Below, piece by piece: positions 9,661-18,142 of a stretch of DNA of 61,149 nt (position 1 is the stretch's first letter; every line of letters begins with the position of its first letter). The stretch is from Deinococcus aestuarii (GTDB lineage: Bacteria; Deinococcota; Deinococci; Deinococcales; Deinococcaceae). The notes beneath the pieces are model-generated. The model was not told where the DNA came from and searched no databases. It worked only from the letters and a program-made list of their open reading frames with translations. Location: positions 1 to 61,149 of the forward strand of contig NZ_JAHKSN010000027.1 in the NCBI RefSeq assembly GCF_018863415.1, given 5' to 3'. A program made the position numbers and the translations under genes.

Positions 9661-10317
9661 CGGGCCTCTCCTCGGGCGGGCGGGCAGACGGACACGGCTC
9701 GCCTTGCCACGAGTGCGTCTGCCGAGGGTCGTGGGCCTGAGACGTGAGGTACCGCAGGCGCGTGACCCTGCCCTGGCCGGGCCGTCTGCGCCCACCGACC
9801 GGAAGCCCGGGGGCGGGGGCGGGAGAGGGGGAATGACTGCGTAACGTTCATCTGCACCTCGGGGCGTGCCGTGATCACCGGAGAGCCGCCGACGGGTGAG
9901 CCCGCGTGCGGTGGCAGGGCTGCGAACACGCAGCGCCGGAAACTCCAGTTATCGTCGGGGGCGTCACTCAGACGGGACACCGCACCCGCGGCCAGGGCAG
10001 TATGCCGGGTCAGTGTGAGGGATGAATTGGAGTTTGGCTCATCCTGATGGGTTCGCTTGCCGTTACCGGCGGCGCCGTCACTGATCTCTGCGGAGCGCAG
10101 GGGGGTCGGCATGTGCTGGTGCCTCAGCCGTCCGCAGGTCGTCGCCGGACTGACCCGCCGTTCACACATTCGGGGCACGGCTGTGCCTGAGCTGATGGAG
10201 AATGCAACGGGACCTGCCCCAACTGTGCGGTTCTTCCGTTGATTCTATGCAGCGGTCGAGTGAGCTCCCTGGGAGGATAGGTACCTTGAACAACGTACAT
10301 CTGAGCAGACTCACAGA
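9661..10317. other. gene-free stretch between divergent genes
   Basis: About 650 bases. It holds the upstream regions of the GDSL lipoprotein (minus) and of the metal-binding-like membrane protein (plus). Open frames here lack ribosome sites and recognisable domains. Confidence 0.4.
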
Positions 10318-10323
10318 TATACT
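10318..10323 (+). promoter_or_regulatory. -10 element for a leaderless transcript
   Basis: TATACT ends six bases before the GTG at 10330, which fits the TANNNT leaderless pattern seen at other genes in this window. No good -35 hexamer lies 16-18 bases upstream. Confidence 0.5.
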
Positions 10324-10329
10324 AGAAAT

Positions 10330-11241
10330 GTGACCTTGCCCCCGACCCTCCTCGACTATCACGTGGCCCGGATGGACAGCGAATCGCGTGCCCAGGATGT
10401 GGTTCGGATTGTGGCCAGACTGCCGGGAGCACGTCACATCAAGGTCGACGTTCAGACGCAGCACCTGCACCTGGAACTGGATGAGACGCAGACGCCCCGG
10501 TACATCCTGGAAAACAATCTGCTCCTGCTGGCGTACGAGGCCCACCCCTTTCCCAGCTCTTCAAGCCCTGGGGCAGGCCACCCAGCGAGCCTGGAGCAGA
10601 CCCACGGCCTGCCGGGCGAGCCCTCTTCGGACGCCCCCGCCGAGGCCGGGGGGATCGAGCCGTTCTTGGGCAGGCCTGCCGTCCACACCAGCGATGAGGC
10701 GTCCCTCCGCCCGGGGATCGACACCGGGGAGCGGGGGCGGCGCTCTTCCCGGGTCCTTCTGCTCGTCCTGCTGGTGCTGGCCGTGGCCCTGACCCTCTGG
10801 GGCGGGTGGGCCCTGGCCCACGGGGCAGACGTGCCCCCGCCGCTCAGGCACTTGTCGTCCCCTGCGGACCACACCGGGTTCCTCGCGACGTGGCTGACGG
10901 CAGCCATCGCGCTGCGGGTGACGGTTGGCCTGGTGGTCGTGGCCCTCCTGCTGAGCGGGTGGCTGTCACGCGACCTGCGCCGGGCACTCACCTGGCTGGC
11001 GGCAGGGGTGTTCGGTGATGCCCTGGCTCTGCTGCTGGACAGGGCGGCCAACGTGCTGCTGACTGTCCGGTCGCTGGCTCCCCTGGTTCGCCGGCTGGAG
11101 GGGCCACGCCTGGCTGGGGCCCACCTTCCCGACGCGCTCTTGCTGGTGGGTGTGGTGGGAATGCTCCTCACGCTCCGGCGCTCACCACTGTTCCCCGTCC
11201 GTCGCCGGCGCACTTCACCGCCAGGCCCCCGCCACCAGTGA
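10330..11241 (+). CDS. membrane protein with N-terminal HMA-like domain lacking CxxC
   Basis: 303 aa. The first 70 residues show the alternating pattern of a heavy-metal-associated fold (VVRIVARLPGARHIKVDVQ, then HLHLELDE), but the metal-binding CxxC is absent; the equivalent site reads SRAQ. A Pro/Gly/Ser-rich linker (about 75-135) leads to about four membrane helices (about residues 142-165, 185-212, 222-245 and 268-287). There is no P-type ATPase motif, so this is not a copper pump. The GTG start fits a leaderless promoter; an ATG at residue 15 is an alternative. Function unknown. Related architectures with a degenerate HMA domain on a membrane anchor exist, but I cannot name the family. 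Confidence 0.7.
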   Translation: MTLPPTLLDYHVARMDSESRAQDVVRIVARLPGARHIKVDVQTQHLHLELDETQTPRYILENNLLLLAYEAHPFPSSSSPGAGHPASLEQTHGLPGEPSSDAPAEAGGIEPFLGRPAVHTSDEASLRPGIDTGERGRRSSRVLLLVLLVLAVALTLWGGWALAHGADVPPPLRHLSSPADHTGFLATWLTAAIALRVTVGLVVVALLLSGWLSRDLRRALTWLAAGVFGDALALLLDRAANVLLTVRSLAPLVRRLEGPRLAGAHLPDALLLVGVVGMLLTLRRSPLFPVRRRRTSPPGPRHQ

Positions 11242-11333
11242 GGCGAGGGCGGCGGCAGGGAAGCGTGGGACCCCGTGGACGGGTGAAGGGCCGCTAGCCC
11301 TCTGCTCAAGATCGGAGATGCCCATGACCAACG

Positions 11334-12113
11334 CCTCACCTCAACCCAGGTCCTGCCCTCCCTCCCGCCAGCGGGGGTGTCCACCGTGCCCGGGTGCGAC
11401 GTCGCTTGGTGAGCTCCTGGAAGCCGCTGTGGAGCGCGGGGTGTGGCTGAGTTCTCCCCTCTGCGACAGACGCACGCTCGGTGGCCGTGATCCTGGTCCC
11501 GGCTTCTCGCCAGCGCTGCCGGTTCCACGGCGGCCCTCGTCCTCCCGGCTCCCTCCTCCGCGTTGGTGCGGATCAGGGTGGACTGGGACAGCGGCGCGCT
11601 GACCCTGCCGGCCTTGACCTGGGGGTTCATCCTGCGTTCGCCACCCGAGCGCACCCAGCAAGCGGCCGCCGCTGCAGAGCCGGGACGCGCGGCAGTGCGG
11701 GTGGTGCTGATCTCCAGCCTCGTGAGTCTGGCTGTCTCGGCGAGCGTCATCGAGCGCGCCAAACGCCTGAAGCCGGGGGGGCCGCCGCTGGCCATCGCCG
11801 TGGCGGTCGTCGCCACGCTGAGCGGCTGGTTCCTGACCTGCCCCATCTCCACCCTGCGCTCCGCCCACCTCTCCTCCGGTGACGGGGATGAGGAGGCGGG
11901 GCCGGACGGTGGTCTGGAGTTCCCCGGGTCAAAGGCACCCTCCACCCCGACTCGTTCCCTTCGCCTTCGTGACCGGGAGTAACCTTTCAGGTCTCGGACG
12001 TGTCCATCTCCAGCCCAGTCATCCGCCGTTTGACCCTGGGACACGGCATCACTGCCTTCTGATTCAACGTCGCGATTCTGGCCCTGGCCCTGACCGCGCT
12101 CGGCAGTCAGCCC
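11334..12113 (+). pseudogene. DUF1345-type membrane protein gene, decayed
   Basis: Pieces of a DUF1345 integral membrane protein appear in order but in different frames. The middle part (11563-11950) reads WDSGALTLPALTWGFILR, RVVLISSLVSLAVSASVIE and AIAVAVVATLSGWFLTCP. PFAFVTGSN then appears in a second frame, and TFQVSDVSISSPVIRRLTL in a third. Finally an in-frame TGA at 12060-12062 interrupts ITAF-stop-FNVAILALALTALG. These match the family order (WD...ALTW, helices, FTIGMTFQVSD, FNTVILAL) as I recall it. The N-terminal part from the ATG at 11334 is more scrambled. At least two shifts plus one stop mean this is real decay rather than a single base error. Confidence 0.75.
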
Positions 12114-12266
12114 TGGCGCCCGCCGTGCCCTGGCGGGCCGGGAGCACGCAGGTGGACCTGAAGCGGCAGGTCAGACCAGAAAGGGGGGGCACGGCAAGAG
12201 AAGCACGCTCCCGAAGAATGTCTGGAGTCGACTCCATGTCTTCGTCCCACATGCGATGCTCGACAA

Positions 12267-12524
12267 ATGACCAACACGAAGAACACGCTCGTGCTGACCC
12301 TCGACCCCCTCACCCGTCACTTTCTCGACGAGCTGTGCCAAGGCACCGGGGAGGATGAGGTCAGCGTCGTCGCCCGTGCCATCGCCGCCTCCCACGCCAG
12401 CTTCAGCGCCGGACGGCAGGAAGACCCCAGCACGACCGCCGCCCGGGTGGCGGCGGAGACGGCCCGGGACGCGGTGCAAGCCCCGCTGGAGGACGCGACC
12501 GAGGATGCGGCGGGGGCCCCCTGA
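12267..12524 (+). CDS. small hypothetical protein (85 aa)
   Basis: Soluble, acidic, Ala-rich. It begins MTNTKNTLVLTLDPLTRHFLDEL and ends with alternating Ala/Glu/Asp, which predicts helices. The first part could be a ribbon-helix-helix-like segment, but this is weak. No clear ribosome site. It converges with the tandem microprotein genes, four bases apart. GC3 is high, as expected for a coding frame in this genome. Confidence 0.55.
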   Translation: MTNTKNTLVLTLDPLTRHFLDELCQGTGEDEVSVVARAIAASHASFSAGRQEDPSTTAARVAAETARDAVQAPLEDATEDAAGAP

Positions 12525-12528
12525 AGGT

Positions 12529-12699
12529 CTAGCCGTCCTCGTTGTCGGGCTCGATCCGCGAATCCTCCTGCCGATGCAACCGCGCCAGCAGGTCGGTGGG
12601 CGTCTCGTTCGGGGCCTGGTCTTGCACCGTGTCCGGCACGGTGGTCAGCACGATCTCTCCCTGGGGCTGGCCGTCGGGCGTGTTCTGATCGTCGTTCAT
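12529..12699 (-). CDS. microprotein, second copy of a tandem pair (56 aa)
   Basis: Starts MNDDQNTPDGQPQGEIVL and ends in an acidic tail. The ATG at 12699 has GGGGGAG seven bases upstream. It is clearly homologous to the gene immediately upstream (shared MNDDQN, QPQGEIV, NETPTD and a Leu-x-Arg-Gln-Glu segment), so it arose by tandem duplication. Highly charged and probably disordered, with no membrane helix. Function unknown; last gene of the ZIP-LOG-rpe chain. Confidence 0.65.
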   Translation of the reverse strand: MNDDQNTPDGQPQGEIVLTTVPDTVQDQAPNETPTDLLARLHRQEDSRIEPDNEDG

Positions 12700-12713
12700 G
12701 GAATCTCCCCCAA

Positions 12714-12893
12714 TCATGCGCGGCAACTGTCCTCGTCGTCGGGGCCGTGGCGCGGGTGCTCCTGCCGCTGCAACCTCGCCTTGCGGTCGGTCGGGGTTTC
12801 GTTGTGCCTCTCCCCCAGGGCCGCGTCCGGCAGGGTCGTGGGCACGATCTCTCCCTGGGGCTGGCTGTCCGTCTGGTTCTGATCGTCATTCAT
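12714..12893 (-). CDS. microprotein, first copy of a tandem pair (59 aa)
   Basis: Starts MNDDQNQTDSQPQGEIVP and ends EDSCRA. The ATG at 12893 lies in an ATGA overlap with the stop of rpe and has GGAGG upstream, so translation is probably coupled to rpe. Homologous to the next gene downstream. Polar, acidic and likely disordered. No known domain. Confidence 0.65.
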   Translation of the reverse strand: MNDDQNQTDSQPQGEIVPTTLPDAALGERHNETPTDRKARLQRQEHPRHGPDDEDSCRA

Positions 12894-13567
12894 GAGGCCT
12901 CCTCGGGCTGCCCACCCGCCATGACGGCGCGCAACACCTCCAGGTTACGCGCGACCTCACCGCCGAACACTGCGCTCCCCGCCACCAGGACGCTCGCCCC
13001 CGCCGCGAGCACACCGGTCGCCGTAGCGGGCGTGATGCCGCCGTCCACCTCCAGTTCCGCCCCGCTGCTCACCTCGTCCAGCCAGCGGCGCACGGTGCGG
13101 ACCCGCTCCACGCTGCCCGGGATGAACCGTTGCCCGCCCAACCCCGGATTCACGCTCATCACCAGCACCAGGTCGAGATCACCCAGGACCGGCCGCAGCA
13201 CTTCCAGCGGAGTGCCCGGGTTCACAGAGACGCCGGCCTGCGCGCCCAGTTCACGAGTCAGGCCGACGGCGCGGTGCAGGTGGGGCGTGGCCTCAGCGTG
13301 GACGATGACCCGGTTCGCCCCCGCCTGAACGAAGTCGGATACGAAGCGCTCCGGCTGCACGATCATCAGGTGCGCTTCGAGCGGCAGGGCCGTCACCCGG
13401 CGGCAGGCTTCCACCGTCCGGGGACCGAAGTTGAAGTTGGGGACGAACTGGCCGTCCATCACGTCGAGGTGAAAGCCGTCCGCGCCGCCGGCCTCGGCTT
13501 CCTGGATGGCGTCCCCCAGGTTGGCGAAGTCGGCCGCGAGCAGGCTGGGGAAGAGACGCGCCCTCAC
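12890..13567 (-). CDS. rpe: ribulose-phosphate 3-epimerase
   Basis: 225 aa TIM-barrel enzyme that interconverts ribulose-5-phosphate and xylulose-5-phosphate in the pentose phosphate pathway. Diagnostic features: PSLLAADFANLG at the N-terminus, FHLDVMDGQFVPN with metal-binding His/Asp, EAHLMI, MSVNPGLGGQRF and EVDGGI for phosphate and metal binding, and AGSAVFG near the C-terminus. Length is normal. The GTG start overlaps the stop of the LOG gene (GTGA) and its own stop overlaps the next ATG (ATGA), so it lies inside a translationally coupled operon. Confidence 0.96.
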   Translation of the reverse strand: MRARLFPSLLAADFANLGDAIQEAEAGGADGFHLDVMDGQFVPNFNFGPRTVEACRRVTALPLEAHLMIVQPERFVSDFVQAGANRVIVHAEATPHLHRAVGLTRELGAQAGVSVNPGTPLEVLRPVLGDLDLVLVMSVNPGLGGQRFIPGSVERVRTVRRWLDEVSSGAELEVDGGITPATATGVLAAGASVLVAGSAVFGGEVARNLEVLRAVMAGGQPEEAS

Positions 13568-14295
13568 GTCGCCTCCCCCCGGGCGCGCTGGCGGTCTTCC
13601 GCTGTGGGCCGCTTGAAGCCGTCCGGTGCCGCCGGGTCGTGGTACCGGCGCACGTCCCCGGGGATCGCCCTCACGTCGTCCACCACCTTGAACAGGTGCA
13701 GGTCGTCCGGGGCAATCGCGCCGCTCTCCACCAGGGTGTGCGTGAACCAGTCCACCAGGCCGCGCCAGTGCCGCTCGCCGACGAGGTAGATCGGTAGCGG
13801 GTGCATCTTGCGCGTCTGCACCAGGGTCAGGATCTCCCCGAGTTCATCGAGGGTGCCGAAGCCCCCCGGGAAGACCACGAAGGCCGCGGCGTACTTGGCG
13901 AGCATCACCTTGCGGGCGTGGAAGTACTCGAAGTTCAGGGTCAGGGTCTGGTACGGGTTGGGTTTCTGCTCGAAGGGCAGGATGATGTTCAGGCCCACGC
14001 TGACTCCTCCCGCCTCAAAGGCGCCCTTGTTGGCCGCCTGCATGATGCCGGGACCGCCCCCGGTCATCACCCCGAAGCCCGCCTGGACCAGTTCGCGCCC
14101 GAGTTGCTCGGCCTGGCCGTAGTAGCGGTCCTTGATCTCGGTGCGGGCGCTGCCGAACACGGTGACCAGGGGTGGGCGCACATGCGCCATGCGGTCGAAG
14201 CCGATGGTGTACTCACCCAGAATACGGAACATCCGCCAGGCGTCCTCGGCCATGCGGTCGAGTTCGTAGTGGTGCTGGGGCTCATCCAGGGTCAT
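13564..14295 (-). CDS. LOG-family nucleotide 5'-monophosphate phosphoribohydrolase (TIGR00730 type)
   Basis: 243 aa Rossmann-fold protein. It has the LOG signature GGGPGIMQAANKGAFEAGG and PGGFGTLDELGE (PGGxGTxxE). Family members remove ribose 5-phosphate from nucleoside monophosphates, including cytokinin precursors in plants; in bacteria the usual substrate is often AMP or unclear. About 30 extra N-terminal residues compared with minimal members. The ATG overlaps the stop of the ZIP transporter gene (ATGA), and its stop overlaps the rpe start (GTGA). Confidence 0.9.
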   Translation of the reverse strand: MTLDEPQHHYELDRMAEDAWRMFRILGEYTIGFDRMAHVRPPLVTVFGSARTEIKDRYYGQAEQLGRELVQAGFGVMTGGGPGIMQAANKGAFEAGGVSVGLNIILPFEQKPNPYQTLTLNFEYFHARKVMLAKYAAAFVVFPGGFGTLDELGEILTLVQTRKMHPLPIYLVGERHWRGLVDWFTHTLVESGAIAPDDLHLFKVVDDVRAIPGDVRRYHDPAAPDGFKRPTAEDRQRARGEAT

Positions 14296-15053
14296 GCGGA
14301 ACCTCGTTCGAACAGCAGGGTGAGCAGGGCGAACAGCGCGAAGCCGCCGACGAGCACCAGGCTCTCGTACCCGCTCTTGGCCTCCTCGTGGGCTTCGGGG
14401 ATGATTTCCTCGACCGCGAGCGTCACGAGGACCCCGGCGGTGAAGGCGAGCAGGGTGAGCTTGTAGATTTCCGGCTGGCCGCGCATCACCAGGTACCCGA
14501 GCAGGGCGCCCAGGAGCACCGGAACGATCAGCAAGGCGGAGATCAGCAGGCGCCGGGCACGGGGGGTGCCCTGGCGCTTGAACTTCGCCAGGGTCGCGAA
14601 GCCTTCAGGGATGTCGGCCGGCACCTGCGCGAGGGCCAGCAGCAGACCCAGGCTGAGCGAGAGGGTCGAGCCCGTCCCGACCAGGATGCCGTCGCTGAAG
14701 AGGTCGACCATGACCCCGGCCAGGATGGCGGAAGCCCCGGCCGTCTCGATGGGCTGTCCGTTGGCCTGGTTGCCGCCCGCCCGCGCTTTCACGAAGCTGG
14801 TGACCTTTTCCAGGAGGATGAAAAACCCTCCGCCCAGCACGAACGCGCCGAGCGGCAGCCAGGGGGGATCGGCGGCCAGGGCCTCGGGCAGCAGTTCGAG
14901 CGCGACCACCGCGAGGATGATCCCCGCCGCCAGGTGCAGGGCGAGGCTGAGGACGCGGGACGAGACGCTCACGAACTCGGTGAGCAGGCCACCCACGAAG
15001 TTCCCCAGCGCCGGAAGCGCCGCCAGGGCCAGCACGGTCAGCAGTTCATTCAT
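14292..15053 (-). CDS. ZIP-family divalent metal transporter
   Basis: 253 aa with about eight membrane helices. The conserved ZIP helix IV region reads MVDLFSDGILVGTG, helix V has QVPADIPEGFATLAKFK (the Pro-Glu-Gly motif), and EEIIPEAHEE ends a later helix. Substrate is probably zinc, possibly other divalent metals. The start is taken at the ATG at 15053, behind GGAGG; a longer frame reaching 15218 has no ribosome site and a soluble arginine-rich extension. First gene of the overlapping chain down to the tandem microproteins. Confidence 0.9.
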   Translation of the reverse strand: MNELLTVLALAALPALGNFVGGLLTEFVSVSSRVLSLALHLAAGIILAVVALELLPEALAADPPWLPLGAFVLGGGFFILLEKVTSFVKARAGGNQANGQPIETAGASAILAGVMVDLFSDGILVGTGSTLSLSLGLLLALAQVPADIPEGFATLAKFKRQGTPRARRLLISALLIVPVLLGALLGYLVMRGQPEIYKLTLLAFTAGVLVTLAVEEIIPEAHEEAKSGYESLVLVGGFALFALLTLLFERGSA

Positions 15054-15310
15054 GCCTGCCTCCAGCCAGAAGCGGGGAACGGTGTTCCTCGGGTCACGGC
15101 GACCCCTCAAGCGGTCGATACGGGCGCTCCAGCGCGTCACCACCCCCAACGGTTCGGCACCATCGACCAGCCGGACGTCTTGCGCAGAGCAGCCAGCCGC
15201 AACTTCTCGCCCGTTCAAACGGGTCCCACAGCCTGGCCAGGAGCGCCGAAGATACGTGCATCTCCAGTGGATTCATCCCGGCCATTCCAGGGCTCCCGTC
15301 TCGACTCCCC

Positions 15311-15868
15311 TCACGAATCATGTGGCGGTTGTCCTAGGAAACGTGGCGTGCGGGCCCGGTAGCGCCGGTACGCCTCCCCGTAGGTGCGCTCCAGAAACGC
15401 CTCCTCCAGGGGGACAGAGGCGCGAAACGCTCCCCAGAACAGCGTGGTCAGGCCCAGGCCCAGCCCGGAGCGGCGCGCGAGGGCCACACCCGTCAACAGC
15501 AAGGCCCACCCCACGTTCTGCGGGTTGCGGCTGAGGCGGTACGCCCCCCCGGTGACCAGGCCGCCCGTCGCCAGGCCCGAGTCGTCCGCCACGGGCAGGC
15601 CCCGCCAGCCCCAGACGAATAGGGTCGCCCCCGTCAGCGCGAGGGGTAGACCCAAAGTGATCGCGGCGGCCCGCAGAAGGGCGGGCGGCTCCGGCCGCCG
15701 GACCGCCACCAGGAAGGCCAGCGCGTGCAGGCTGTAGGCGACGTACACCGCCCCCGAGGTCACTGGCGACAGGTGCCTGTCCTCAACGAACTCGCGCCGC
15801 ACCCGGCGGAAGGCCCAGCCGTAAGTCGCCAGCGCCCCCAGCAGGGCCCGTGTGCCCCAGGGGCCCAT
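15311..15868 (-). CDS. membrane methyltransferase, isoprenylcysteine carboxyl methyltransferase/PEMT type
   Basis: 185 aa with about four or five helices. The C-terminal half carries the family pattern: GGAYRLSRNPQNVGWALLL (SAM-binding region), EEAFLERTYGEAYRRYRAR and a basic C-terminus. Members methylate lipids or carboxyl groups at the membrane; the substrate here is unknown. The start is the ATG at 15868, behind GGGGGAGGG. It shares one base with the stop of a small upstream ORF (TGATG), suggesting coupled translation. Confidence 0.82.
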   Translation of the reverse strand: MGPWGTRALLGALATYGWAFRRVRREFVEDRHLSPVTSGAVYVAYSLHALAFLVAVRRPEPPALLRAAAITLGLPLALTGATLFVWGWRGLPVADDSGLATGGLVTGGAYRLSRNPQNVGWALLLTGVALARRSGLGLGLTTLFWGAFRASVPLEEAFLERTYGEAYRRYRARTPRFLGQPPHDS

Positions 15869-15990
15869 CACCCTCCCCCGGTACCGAACATGCCGTGCCG
15901 CCTGGGCCGAACGAGCGTGGAGAAGCCCACGGATGCCCCCAGCCCCACCGCTACGAGCAGGTGCCGGGGCACCCACAACCACACGTCCAT
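15868..15990 (-). CDS. small membrane peptide (40 aa), coupled to the methyltransferase
   Basis: Reads MDVWLWVPRHLLVAVGLGAS and ends HGMFGTGGG, with one hydrophobic helix and a basic end. AGGGTGAGG precedes the ATG at 15990, and its TGA overlaps the downstream ATG. No known family; supported by the ribosome site and overlap only. Confidence 0.45.
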   Translation of the reverse strand: MDVWLWVPRHLLVAVGLGASVGFSTLVRPRRHGMFGTGGG

Positions 15991-16291
15991 GCCTCACCCT
16001 ATCCCGTGCCCCGAGGGGCGGGACGAGCGCGAGGTTCACCTGGACCTCAGCTTGGGCGATCCGGGAAGTCGGTTCCGGCTCGGCGCTCCCCGAAAGGGGT
16101 GCCCTTCCGGCGTGTCCCAGCAACCCCCGTGCAGGACGCGTCACACCCGGAATCAGGCCACCTTGCGAGCCCGACCGGGCGGCACCCGGACCGGCTGGCG
16201 CAGCGCGCCCTGCTTCCCGGACGGGTTCTGATTGGCCCCTGCCGTCGTGGGCAGCACTATGCCGGGTCTGGAACCGCTGGGAGGGCTCCCT
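15991..16291. other. gene-free stretch
   Basis: About 300 bases with no convincing open frame, repeat or terminator. Upstream region of the small membrane peptide gene. Confidence 0.4.
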
Positions 16292-16894
16292 TCAGAAGAC
16301 CTGTGTTGATGGACCTGCCCTGCGCCGGTACTCCTCCGTCCAGTCGTCACTGAGGTAGAACTGCCGGATCTCCAGCCGCGAGAAGGGCGTGCTCACCACC
16401 TCCAGTTGCACGCCGCTCCTCTGCGCCGTGTTCAGCTCGTGCTCGTCGAACCACACCGTGTCGTACAGGGCGTGGTCGCGCTTCAGGGCTTCCAGTTCCC
16501 GGCCGTCGCCTTCCCGGTACGGCTCGCGGAAGGAGACCTGGCTGTAGACCGGTGGCCCGTAGCGCCGCGTGAGCGACGCCCTGACGGCCTCGTAGGTCCC
16601 CAGGAGACGGTCCTCGGTGGGCCTCACTCGCGCGTCCACGGCCACCAGGCGGCCCAGGGGGTCGTACTTGAGGATGACCTGCGCCGGGTGCCCCGCGCTG
16701 GTGCCCTGGTAGACGCCATCCCCGTAGCCGCCCTGCCTCACGAACCGCCAGCCCGAGCGCGTGAGGCGCTGGTGGGCCTCCCCCCGGGGCGTTCCCCAGT
16801 CCAGGTCCGCGAAGCGGTACGTGACGGCCTGTGCCGTGGGGAAGGCGGTCAGGGGCAGGGCAACCGTGAACAGGACCAGCAGCCTTCTGCGCAT
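16292..16894 (-). CDS. secreted hypothetical protein (200 aa)
   Basis: A signal peptide (MRRRLLVLFTVALPLTAFPTAQA) is followed by a mixed alpha/beta domain with WGTPRGEAHQRLTRSGW, a layout seen in small exported proteins of unknown function that start with a substrate-like clamp repeat. No catalytic motif seen. The ATG at 16894 is preceded, six bases upstream, by TAGAGT, so the message is probably leaderless. Divergent from the papain-like gene at 16972. Confidence 0.75.
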   Translation of the reverse strand: MRRRLLVLFTVALPLTAFPTAQAVTYRFADLDWGTPRGEAHQRLTRSGWRFVRQGGYGDGVYQGTSAGHPAQVILKYDPLGRLVAVDARVRPTEDRLLGTYEAVRASLTRRYGPPVYSQVSFREPYREGDGRELEALKRDHALYDTVWFDEHELNTAQRSGVQLEVVSTPFSRLEIRQFYLSDDWTEEYRRRAGPSTQVF

Positions 16895-16900
16895 AGGCCC

Positions 16901-16906
16901 ACTCTA
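16901..16906 (-). promoter_or_regulatory. -10 element for a leaderless transcript
   Basis: TAGAGT on the minus strand ends six bases before the ATG at 16894. Confidence 0.45.
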
Positions 16907-16959
16907 CGCACTGCGCCTCACGTCCGCTCGGCGTTCACCCGGCGACACCACCCGCCCGC

Positions 16960-16965
16960 TAGCCT
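16960..16965 (+). promoter_or_regulatory. -10 element for a leaderless transcript
   Basis: TAGCCT ends six bases before the GTG at 16972; it faces the minus-strand element 54 bases away. Confidence 0.45.
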
Positions 16966-16971
16966 CTCGGG

Positions 16972-18018
16972 GTGAAGTGCTCCCGGACTCTTCTCCCCGG
17001 CCTGCTGCTCTCCGGCCTGGCCGCCGCCGCCCCCTACGCCCAGCAAACCAGCTTCGGCACGCCCTCACCCGCCGTCCGCGCCGCGCAGGCGCGGGCGGGC
17101 GTCCCCGCGACCTGGCAGGCCCTCCCGCCGCTTCAGGCGGGCCGCCTGGAGAGCGCGGCCGTGACCGTGGCGCCCTTCAACGAGCTGATCCCGAGCTGGA
17201 ACGTGACCGGGACCGCGACCAGCCCCCTCACGGTCGAGGTGCGGGTGCGCCGTCCGGACGGACGCTGGACCCGGTACTTCAGTTTCGGGCAGTGGCGGGC
17301 GTCCGGCCCCCGGGCCAGTGCCCCGGTCACGCGCACGCCGGACGGCACGCTGAACACCGACACCCTGACGCTGCCCTTCCGCGCGGACACCTTCCAGTAC
17401 CGGGTGACGCCCGGGGCGGGCACGCGGGTGGGGCTGCTGTCCTTCAACACCTCCGACACCGCCCTGCGCTTCCGGGATCAGGGCCAGCCGGGTCAGGCGG
17501 CGGCCTGGAACCGGGTGCTGAAGGTGCCGGGCCTCTCGCAGATGATCTATCCGGACGGGGGGCCGGTGTGGTGCAGCCCGACGAGCGTGAGCATGCTGCT
17601 GGGGTTCTGGAACCGCCCGGTGCGGGTGCCCGACGCGGCGAGGGCCACCTTCGACGCGACCTACGACGGCTTCGGGAACTGGCCGTTCAACACGGCGTAC
17701 GCGGCGACGCACGGTCTTCAGGCGTTCGTCACGCGGCTGGGCAGCCTGCGGGACGCGGAGGCCTACCTCCTGCAAGGCCTCCCGCTGGCCGTTAGCCTGC
17801 GCTTCCGGGCGGGCGAGCTGCCCGGCGCGCCGCTCTCCTGGTCGGACGGGCACCTGCTGGTCCTCACCGGGTTCGACGCGCAGGGCAATCCGGTGGTCAA
17901 TGACCCGGCGGCCCCCAATAACGCGACCGTGGGCCGCACGTACCCCCGGGGCACCTTCGAGCGGTTGTGGCTGGGGCACGCGGGCGGCCTGGCGTACGTA
18001 GTGGCCCCACAACCGTAA
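16972..18018 (+). CDS. secreted C39-like (papain-fold) peptidase
   Basis: 348 aa. A GTG start gives a signal peptide (LLPGLLLSGLAAAA). The N-terminal 170 residues form a beta-rich region (TVEVRVRRPDGRWTRYFSFG). The C-terminal C39-like domain has the catalytic Cys in VWCSPTSVSMLLGFW (about residue 202), the His in SWSDGHLLVLTGFD (about residue 294) and the Asn/Asp region NDPAAPNN (about residue 307). Such proteins are typical exported cysteine peptidases; the substrate is unknown. It is one of three C39-like secreted proteins in the window. Confidence 0.85.
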   Translation: MKCSRTLLPGLLLSGLAAAAPYAQQTSFGTPSPAVRAAQARAGVPATWQALPPLQAGRLESAAVTVAPFNELIPSWNVTGTATSPLTVEVRVRRPDGRWTRYFSFGQWRASGPRASAPVTRTPDGTLNTDTLTLPFRADTFQYRVTPGAGTRVGLLSFNTSDTALRFRDQGQPGQAAAWNRVLKVPGLSQMIYPDGGPVWCSPTSVSMLLGFWNRPVRVPDAARATFDATYDGFGNWPFNTAYAATHGLQAFVTRLGSLRDAEAYLLQGLPLAVSLRFRAGELPGAPLSWSDGHLLVLTGFDAQGNPVVNDPAAPNNATVGRTYPRGTFERLWLGHAGGLAYVVAPQP

Positions 18019-18142
18019 CCCGTGCGGTGAGCTCCACTACCCCTGATGGAGACGCGGGGAGAAGGTCGGATGACTGGCCCGCGTCCCGGAGGTGGAGGGA
18101 CCGTCTATGCTGAAGGGAAAATCTTTCCTGTTGGAGGACCCC

